The translations under genes and the position numbers were made by a program. A stretch of DNA of 7,189 nt from Clostridia bacterium (GTDB lineage Bacteria; Bacillota; Clostridia; Christensenellales; Borkfalkiaceae). Of this stretch, positions 1 to 5,400 are shown one piece after another. Numbering within the stretch: position 1 is the first letter of the stretch; every line of letters starts with the position of its first letter. The notes under the pieces are model-generated. The model was not told where the DNA came from, searched no databases, and saw only the letters and a list, made by a program, of their open reading frames with translations. The stretch spans positions 1 to 7,189 of the forward strand of contig JAIEAS010000219.1 of assembly GCA_029071285.1 (NCBI GenBank). The letters are read 5' to 3'.

Positions 1-26
1 CGTCTTTGGTTGCAAAATTTATTTAC
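1..26 (-). promoter_or_regulatory. Start of the 5' leader of the next transcript, possibly an L10 leader
   Basis: From the predicted start near 26 the RNA is AU-rich and then reads GCAACCAAAGACG at the window edge. L10 leaders, which bind the L10(L12) complex and regulate rplJ-rplL, often begin with a purine-rich ...AGAC... segment, and the position is right for one. Too little sequence is present to fold it, so the assignment rests mainly on context. Confidence 0.35.
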
Positions 27-32
27 TTTGTT

Positions 33-61
33 ATTATATATTGACTTATTTTAAAAGTCAA
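33..61 (-). promoter_or_regulatory. Strong SigA-type promoter downstream of rplA, probably for rplJ-rplL
   Basis: On the minus strand: TTGACT (61-56, five of six matches), a 17-base spacer, and a perfect -10 TATAAT (38-33). It begins seven bases after the rplA stop codon, and transcription should start near position 26. In Gram-positive bacteria rplJ-rplL commonly follow rplA with their own promoter and an L10-responsive leader, so these genes are expected just beyond the window. The -35 box is one arm of a 7-bp inverted repeat (TTGACTT at 41-47, AAGTCAA at 55-61), which may be coincidental or an operator. Confidence 0.88.
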
Positions 62-67
62 ACGTTT

Positions 68-757
68 TTAGCCCTTGTTGTAAGTAACTTTTACGCCGGG
101 GCCCATAGTCGAAGTTACGGTTACGCTCTTGATGTACTGTCCCTTCGAGGTTGCGGGCTTAGCCTTAACGATAGCGTCCATAAGCGCGTTGAAGTTTTCA
201 ACAATCTTTTCGGGACCGAACGATTTTTTGCCGATGGGGCAGTGAATGATTGCGGTCTTATCAAGACGGTATTCAACTTTACCTGCTTTAACTTCCTGAA
301 CGGCTTTCGCAACGTCCATAGTTACGGTACCCGACTTGGGGTTGGGCATCAGGCCCTTGGGTCCGAGGATACGACCGATTCTACCTACCATACCCATCAT
401 ATCGGGGGTGGTAATCATAACGTCGAAGTCGAACCAGTTCTGCGACTGAATGCGCTGAATGGTTTCTTCCGCGCCGACGTAATCAGCGCCCGCGGCGGTT
501 GCGGCGTCAGCCTTGTCGCCCTTTGCGATAACGAGGACTTTTTTGGTTTTGCCTGTGCCGTTGGGAAGGACGAGAACGCCTCTTACCTGCTGGTCTGCCT
601 GTCTGGGGTCAACGCCCAAACGGACGTGTAATTCAATAGTTTCGTCAAACTTTGCCTTAGCGGTATCGAGAACGATTTTAACCGCTTCGCCCAAATCGTA
701 GGACTTGGAAGGGTCGTAGGATTTAATGCTTTCAGCGTACTTTTTAGCTAACTTCAT
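68..757 (-). CDS. rplA: 50S ribosomal protein L1
   Basis: Large-subunit protein of the mobile L1 stalk, which binds 23S rRNA and helps deacylated tRNA leave the E site. In many bacteria it also represses its own operon by binding mRNA. The 229-residue protein is full length for the family. The family signature is visible as [15 protein letters not shown] at residues 132-146, and the N-terminal region carries the usual [16 protein letters not shown] block at about residues 37-52. The ATG start is supported by a GGAGGAG ribosome binding site lying in the last codons of rplK, and only 4 bases separate the two genes, so they are probably translationally coupled. A likely L1-binding site sits in front of rplK (1202-1257). 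A promoter for the next genes starts within about 10 bases of the stop codon. Identification is firm. Confidence 0.98.
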   Translation of the reverse strand: MKLAKKYAESIKSYDPSKSYDLGEAVKIVLDTAKAKFDETIELHVRLGVDPRQADQQVRGVLVLPNGTGKTKKVLVIAKGDKADAATAAGADYVGAEETIQRIQSQNWFDFDVMITTPDMMGMVGRIGRILGPKGLMPNPKSGTVTMDVAKAVQEVKAGKVEYRLDKTAIIHCPIGKKSFGPEKIVENFNALMDAIVKAKPATSKGQYIKSVTVTSTMGPGVKVTYNKG

Positions 758-761
758 AATC

Positions 762-1187
762 TTACTCCTCCACCGTTACGCCCATCGAGCGTGCCGTGCC
801 CTTAATCATTGATTTTGCAGCCTCTAAGTCGGTGCAGTTCAAGTCGGGCATTTTGGTCTTTGCAATCTCTTCAACCTGAGCCTTGGTCAGTTTGCCTACC
901 TTGTCGCGGTTGGGACGCGCGCTTGCCGTTTCAAGTCCCAGCGCCTTTTTGATAAGAACGGGCGTAGGGGGAGTTTTAAGCTCGAACGTGAAGCTTCTGT
1001 CCTGATAGATGGTAACTACGCAGGGAATGATAAGTCCTGCCTGAGCTGCCGTCTTTGCGTTGAATTCCTTGGTAAAGCCGGGTATGTTGATACCGTGGGG
1101 ACCCAGCGTAGAACCTACGGGGGGAGCGGGGGTTGCTTTACCGGCAGGAAGCTGCAGTTTGACTACCGCGGTAATCTTTTTTGCCAT
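762..1187 (-). CDS. rplK: 50S ribosomal protein L11
   Basis: Ribosomal protein of the GTPase-associated centre. It binds the 1070 region of 23S rRNA and contacts elongation factors; it is also the known thiostrepton site and is needed for RelA-type stringent signalling. The 141-residue length is typical. The N-terminal domain shows [20 protein letters not shown] (about residues 13-32), including the proline pair at 22-23 known from thiostrepton-resistance work. This is followed by [12 protein letters not shown], where many homologues have Met rather than Pro after GINI. The C-terminal RNA-binding domain (about 70-141) contains [12 protein letters not shown] and ends in GTARSMGV. The start is supported by GGAGG at 1197-1201, nine bases upstream of ATG. 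It heads a two-gene unit with rplA and is preceded by a structured leader that probably binds L1. Confidence 0.98.
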   Translation of the reverse strand: MAKKITAVVKLQLPAGKATPAPPVGSTLGPHGINIPGFTKEFNAKTAAQAGLIIPCVVTIYQDRSFTFELKTPPTPVLIKKALGLETASARPNRDKVGKLTKAQVEEIAKTKMPDLNCTDLEAAKSMIKGTARSMGVTVEE

Positions 1188-1201
1188 TTTTAATTTCCTC
1201 C

Positions 1202-1257
1202 GTGTGGTATTTGCGAACGCGCCAGTGCTAAGTAAAATTTAACGCGCTCTCCCACAA
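1202..1257 (-). promoter_or_regulatory. Probable L1-binding autoregulatory leader of rplK-rplA
   Basis: Read on the minus strand, this intergenic RNA begins TGTGGGAGAGCGCG (from about 1256) and ends CGCGTTCGCAAATACCACA (to about 1203). TGTGG (1256-1252) pairs with CCACA (1207-1203). AGCGCG pairs with CGCGTT, closing an AU-rich loop of about 20 bases. Between the stems lies an asymmetric internal loop with GAG on one side and CGCAAATA on the other. The elements GTGGGAG and AAATACCAC are also the conserved pieces of the L1-binding region of 23S rRNA (helices 76-78). The structure abuts GGAGG at 1197-1201, so bound L1 could block initiation at rplK. L1 mRNA mimicry is established in E. coli and widely conserved; its action here is inferred from sequence. 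Confidence 0.8.
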
Positions 1258-1262
1258 ATATG

Positions 1263-1283
1263 TTAAAAGCCTTTCGCTTTTAA
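1263..1283 (-). other. Small hairpin overlapping the nusG stop codon
   Basis: TTAAAAGC, a 5-base loop (GAAAG on the minus strand) and GCTTTTAA form a perfect 8-bp stem that includes the nusG stop codon. The 3' arm contains only four T residues before AACATA, so it would be a weak intrinsic terminator at best. It could instead tune read-through into rplK-rplA or protect or process the mRNA. The structure is clear; any function is inferred. Confidence 0.45.
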
Positions 1284-1813
1284 TCAGCGATTTTTGTAAT
1301 CTGGATATATTCAACTTCGACGTCGGTCGTTCTGCCGAACATTTCGATATTAATCTTGGCTTTCTGCGCCGCGTCGTTAAGCTCGGTAATGGTGCCCTGG
1401 AAGCCTTCGAGAGGACCTGCGTCAACGTTCACCTTGTCGCCAACCGCAAACTCGCCCTCGACAACCCTTTCTTCGAGGCGCATCTTGCGGATTTCAGCCT
1501 CTTTCAGAGGAATGGGTCTGCCCTGAGGTCCGCAGAAACCGGTTACGCCCCTCGTGTTGGTTATCCAGTACCAAAGCTGGTTCGAATATATCATTTTTAT
1601 AAACACGTAGCAGGGAAGAAGCTTACGCTCAACAACCTTGCGCTTGCCGTTCTTCTCTTCTATGGTCTGCTCCATGGGGATTTTCACGTCGAAAATCATG
1701 GACTGCAGATTGTTGTTTTCAATAAGCCTTTCAAGGTTGTCCTTCACCATCGACTCGTAGCCGGCGTAGGTGTGAAGAATATACCAGCAGGGCGTAGTCG
1801 TAACGTCTACCAT
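1280..1813 (-). CDS. nusG: Transcription termination/antitermination factor NusG
   Basis: General transcription elongation factor that binds the RNA polymerase clamp and links it to the ribosome or to pausing and termination. The 177-residue protein has the standard two domains. The NGN domain (about residues 8-110) contains WYILHTYAGYE (10-20), KVVERKLLPCYVFIKM and the TRGVTGFCG segment. The KOW domain (about 122-177) begins GDKVNVDAGPLEGFQGTI and ends with VEYIQITKI. The ATG start is two bases after the secE stop, and its GGAG site lies within the last secE codons, so secE and nusG are probably translationally coupled. A small hairpin spans its stop codon. Identification is firm. Confidence 0.98.
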   Translation of the reverse strand: MVDVTTTPCWYILHTYAGYESMVKDNLERLIENNNLQSMIFDVKIPMEQTIEEKNGKRKVVERKLLPCYVFIKMIYSNQLWYWITNTRGVTGFCGPQGRPIPLKEAEIRKMRLEERVVEGEFAVGDKVNVDAGPLEGFQGTITELNDAAQKAKINIEMFGRTTDVEVEYIQITKIAD

Positions 1814-1815
1814 TC

Positions 1816-2058
1816 TTATTCTCCGAATCCCTTGATATTGGTTATTACTTTCAAAAGCTCTTCAAGTCCGTAGTTGATTGCGGTAACGATTACCGTGAAA
1901 ACCAAAACCACTACCAGAACCACGCAGGTGCCTTTAAGCACTTTGGGGAAGGTAGGCCAGGTAACCCTTTTCAGTTCCGAAAAGGTTTCTTTGAGCTTTC
2001 TGCCCGCTCTCACGAAGAAGTTGGGCTTTTTTACTTTGTTGTCGTTTTTGGACGCCAT
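1816..2058 (-). CDS. secE: Preprotein translocase subunit SecE
   Basis: Small essential membrane subunit of the SecYEG translocon that clamps the two halves of SecY. The 80-residue form has a single membrane span, as is typical of Gram-positive SecE, unlike the three-span E. coli protein. A lysine-rich N-terminus is followed by the amphipathic helix with the family motif ELKRVTWPTFPKV (about residues 28-40, WP at 34-35). One hydrophobic segment follows (about 44-63, CVVLVVVLVFTVIVTA) and then a short C-terminal tail. The start is supported by AGGGAG, six bases upstream of ATG. The position between rpmG and nusG is the conserved one. Confidence 0.97.
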   Translation of the reverse strand: MASKNDNKVKKPNFFVRAGRKLKETFSELKRVTWPTFPKVLKGTCVVLVVVLVFTVIVTAINYGLEELLKVITNIKGFGE

Positions 2059-2088
2059 AAATAACTCCCTTTACAAATTTAGGAAAAA

Positions 2089-2250
2089 TTACTTCGTTTC
2101 CTTATGCTCGGTATGTTTCTTGCAGAAGGGGCAGTACTTTGAAATAGTAAGCCTGTCGGGATCGTTGCGCTTGTTCTTATAGCTGTCGTAATTCCTGTGC
2201 TTGCATTCGGTACATTCAAAAGTTATTTTAGCCCTTGTTGATGCTTTCAT
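2089..2250 (-). CDS. rpmG: 50S ribosomal protein L33
   Basis: Small ribosomal protein near the E site of the large subunit. The 53-residue product is short enough to be missed by a length cut-off. It begins [16 protein letters not shown] and ends [10 protein letters not shown]. It has two CxxC pairs (Cys13/Cys16 and Cys40/Cys43), so this is the zinc-ribbon (C+) form of L33 rather than the zinc-free form. Between them lies [17 protein letters not shown], which resembles the conserved L33 core with its RN-Y...NKRN-PDRL pattern. A GGAG site lies nine bases upstream of the ATG. It is the first gene after the 2302-2330 promoter, and rpmG-secE-nusG is the usual Gram-positive order. Some bacteria also carry a zinc-free paralogue induced by zinc starvation; that cannot be judged here. 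Confidence 0.96.
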   Translation of the reverse strand: MKASTRAKITFECTECKHRNYDSYKNKRNDPDRLTISKYCPFCKKHTEHKETK

Positions 2251-2301
2251 TGTGGAAAACTCCGTACAAAAAAATTACACCCCCAATTTGAGTGCCTTAT
2301 G

Positions 2302-2330
2302 AGTTTAACACGAAATCGAGGGGTTGTCAA
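2302..2330 (-). promoter_or_regulatory. Strong SigA-type promoter of rpmG-secE-nusG
   Basis: On the minus strand there is a perfect -35 box TTGACA (2330-2325), a 17-base spacer, and the -10 box TAAACT (2307-2302, four of six matches to TATAAT). A TG dinucleotide sits one base before the -10 (TGT-TAAACT), making it an extended -10 promoter. Transcription should start near 2295, giving a leader of about 45 bases before rpmG. It lies directly downstream of a terminator and phased A-tracts. Strength and position fit a ribosomal protein operon. Confidence 0.9.
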
Positions 2331-2332
2331 CC

Positions 2333-2370
2333 TTTTTTATGGTTTTTTATGGTTTATAATAAATTTTTTT
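2333..2370 (-). promoter_or_regulatory. Phased A-tracts / UP-like element upstream of the promoter
   Basis: Immediately upstream of the -35 box, the minus strand carries A-runs at 2333-2338, 2343-2348, 2353-2355 and 2364-2370. The first three are spaced by ten bases, close to one helical turn, and the unit CCATAAAAAA occurs twice in tandem. This pattern is typical of intrinsically bent DNA and of UP elements bound by the RNA polymerase alpha C-terminal domain. Promoter stimulation is inferred. Confidence 0.65.
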
Positions 2371-2390
2371 AGCCTCTCGGGGCGGCATAC

Positions 2391-2423
2391 AAAAAGCCGG
2401 CCGCGGATTTTCCGCGGGCGGCT
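2391..2423 (-). terminator. Intrinsic terminator of the large surface-protein gene
   Basis: On the minus strand, GCCGCCCGCGGA, an AAA loop and TCCGCGGCCGGC form a 12-bp GC-rich stem with one G-G mismatch, plus a closing A-T pair. The stem is followed directly by TTTTT (2395-2391). It begins about 15 bases after the stop codon at 2438-2440. This is a textbook Rho-independent terminator that separates the large gene from the ribosomal operon. Confidence 0.93.
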
Positions 2424-2437
2424 GTGTACCTGTACTG

Positions 2438-5400
2438 TTAATCTATACTGTCGTAGAAACCGTCGACGTCTGCAAACGAATCCTCGCGCTCGCGGCGAAG
2501 GGTTGCCGTGTCGGTCTTCTTGGTCGTGTCCACCGTCGTCGTAGTCGTAACTATCGCGTCGGGCGGATAAGCCGCGGAAGCCGTCGCCGTTTCGGTTTCG
2601 GGCGCGGGAAGCTCTGCGGGCTTTGCACCGTTAGCAAGCTTCGAGAAAGCCGTTACTATCGCCTCGCCCAGAAGCTCTGCGGAAATACCCTGCGCGTCCG
2701 CTCCCGCGTTCTGCTGTGCGCCGAACCGTCCCGACAGCATCTGCATTTTCAGCATTTCCATTTCCGCTTTCGTGCTTGCGTCCTGAGTTGCGCGCATTTC
2801 GGTTATCTGCGCCTGAAGCGCCGCCTGCGACTGCAAAAGCGCAAGCATTACGGAATCCATTCCCGCCGACTGCGCGGGCATCTGCATTGCCTGAGGCATC
2901 TGCGCCTGCATAGGCGTAGGCATTGCTTGCTGCTGCATTTGCACAGGTTGCTGAACAGGCTGTTGTTGCATTTGCTGCTGAGGCGCAGGCATTGCCTGCT
3001 GCGCCATAGCCATAGTTGCCATACCTGCGCCTGCCATTCCCGCCTGAGCCTGAGCGCGTATCTTTTCAAGCTCCGCCTGCTGCTTAGCCATAGCAAGCTC
3101 GCGTTCCGCCTGCAGTCTTTCCTGCTGCATTCTGCGCTCTTCTTCTCTGCGCTCCTTTTCTTCCTGTTTGCGCGCCTTGATTTCCTCGCGCTGTTCCTTT
3201 GACTTTCTGCGTTTTGCGCATACCGCTATTATTATGATAAGCAGTATCAGCACCGCAAGTCCGATTGCAAGCCAAGCCCATAAAGGCAAGCCTGCATAGG
3301 TCGTTATCAAAGCTTCTTTCGCGTTGCCTAAGAACGCCGCTGCGCCGCTCTGCGGAACGGTGTACGTTGTCTGCGGCGAAGTCGTAAGAGACGTCATAGG
3401 GTCAACTGACTGGTTTTTAAACTCGAAGTTAGCCGCATCCGCACAAGTCGGGTCTATGTACGCCGCAACGAGTAGCTTGTTGCCGCCTTTAAGCTCAACG
3501 TCGGTTAAAGGATTGCCCTGTGTATCATAGTATAAAGTATTTATGATAAGCGAAGGTTCTGCACTCGCCGTCAAAGCCTTCACCCAGTTAGGCAAGTTAA
3601 GGCTTGCGCCGTTTTTACTGAAATTCCACGCATTGCTGCTTGTGGTATCAAGTACGTATTTGTTAATAGTCCACTTGAAACTTGCCGTTGCGTTATTGTT
3701 TGAAAGCTCGGGCAAATCTGCCGCAGTATCGTCAACCAAAGCAAATTTTACTACCGCTTTTGCAGGTGCTGCTGCAGGTTCGGGAAGTACGAATATGTAA
3801 TTGCCCTTGTACTCGTCTTTGATGTTAATAATTACGGTGTAACCGCCCGCGTTCCTTGCTTCGTGTATAGAATTTGACGCAAACTGCATATAAGTCGTGT
3901 CAAAATTCTGCAACGAGTCCGCGAGCTGCTGCTCTTCGCCGTTGAATACGAAGTTCACACCATCCTTTATGGTAGGCACCAAAAGTTCTACGGGGTTAAC
4001 TTTAAAAGTAAGGTTTGTAGGAGTAATGATATAATCTTCTTCCGCGCCGTTAATCAACTCGAACACAAGCTTATATTCACCGGCGTCCAGTTTTGAAAAA
4101 TCAAAACCGTCCCTTATTTCTTCCGCAATACAGTTCTTTTCAGACTTATCGAAAAGCGACACTTTGTAAAACCCGCCGCTAAGCGCAATTTTGCTATCCC
4201 TTAAAATAAGATTGTAAAGGTCGTTTGCGTTCGCGTTCGAACCGTAGGTTATGGAAGTAACGCTGCCCGCCGTCAAATCAACGACGTCCTTGCTGTCGCC
4301 CACGTAGTAAACTTTAAAGTCTTTCTGCTTTTCAGTGGTTTTCAAAACGAACGGGTCAACGCCGTTTTCCTGCGTCATACCGTCAAGGTAAACTTCAACG
4401 TAAACGTGTACGAGATTGCTTGAACTTGCGCCAAGACCGCCGTCCTCGATTGCCGCGACTACCCGCTCTATTCCGCCGGTTATTTCGTCGCCCTTGCTGT
4501 CGTCGTCGTTCGCTTTGAAATATCTGTATTTGATAAACGGATATGCAGGGTCGGATTCGGGTACGTCCAAAACGTAAATCTGGTAAGGCACGCCGTTATC
4601 GGTAACGTCGTTGCCGTCCCTGTCTTTGAGAGTGGCGGTAACCCAGTTTACGTTTACCTGCGTACCGGTAACCTGCATTGTGTATTTAACGGTATACAGG
4701 TCGTCCTTTGCCTTGTGGTTTTTATCAAGTTCAAATTCAAAATTGAACTTAATCGTTCCGGGTCCCTTGGTGTTGCCGTCTGCCGTGCATACAACGCTGT
4801 CAACCCCGTCGGGCTTGCTATCTGCGGTTACGCGGGTTTTAAAGCTCATTCCCGTCTTTTCGGGCGGGTTCTCGGGGTCGTAAACCTGCCATCCGTTAAT
4901 TCCGTCGTCGTACTCGAAAGTAACGTTTGAAAGGTCTAATTCCTTGGGTTCTATTTCCCACGTCAAAGTTATTTCCGCAGTCCGTCCGTTATCCTTTAAA
5001 GTAACGTAAGTTAAGCTGTTGGGGTTCGCAAAAACGTGTTCGGTGTCGCCGTCTTTTATTTTCAGAGTTATCGTCGTGGTATAAGTCTTATCCGTGCCGT
5101 CCTTAACGGTGCTTGCAGCAGTCGTTCCTGTGTAGCTGCCGTCAATTATTACAAAGTCGGTATAATCGTAAGCGCCGTTGTTGTCGTCGCCTGCGAAAGA
5201 AATCTGAATTTGCGGCGTAAATACTATTGCAACCTTTTTGCCGTCAACGTCCTTAGTTTCGTAAGTGATTTTGCCGTTCTGCGTAAGCGTCTTGTTTGAA
5301 GGGTCGCCGTCTTTTAAATAACTCCAAAGCAGCGTCGAAGGGTCAAGACTTGCCGATTCCACTTTAAACGTATGCGTTGCCTCGTTTTCTTTAACGGTAT

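Noticed and set aside
41..61. Inverted repeat considered as the rplA terminator
   Set aside because: The stem is only 7 AT-rich base pairs with no T-run after it, and it overlaps a near-perfect promoter in the same direction.
41..631. 196-codon open frame on the plus strand
   Set aside because: It lies antisense to rplA, has no ribosome binding site and no family resemblance, and follows from codon bias in the true gene.
2059..2088. tRNA gene between rpmG and secE, as found in some Gram-positive genomes
   Set aside because: The gap is only 30 bases and holds just the secE ribosome binding site.
2299..2544. Plus-strand open frame across the intergenic region and the end of the large gene
   Set aside because: It overlaps the minus-strand promoter and terminator, has no ribosome binding site, and has an arginine/cysteine-rich shadow-like composition.
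2861..3037. Repetitive tract considered as a CRISPR array or tandem DNA repeat
   Set aside because: The repeats are short, irregular and without spacers, and are fully explained by Gln/Met/Pro codons in an open frame.
2848..3281. Overlapping minus- and plus-strand frames rich in Arg, Leu, Ser or Cys
   Set aside because: These are out-of-frame readings of the Gln/Met-rich and coiled-coil coding region; low-complexity DNA keeps several frames open.
2438..3290. LPXTG-type sortase anchoring of the large protein
   Set aside because: No LPXTG-like motif precedes the membrane helix, and the tail is 258 residues rather than a few basic residues.
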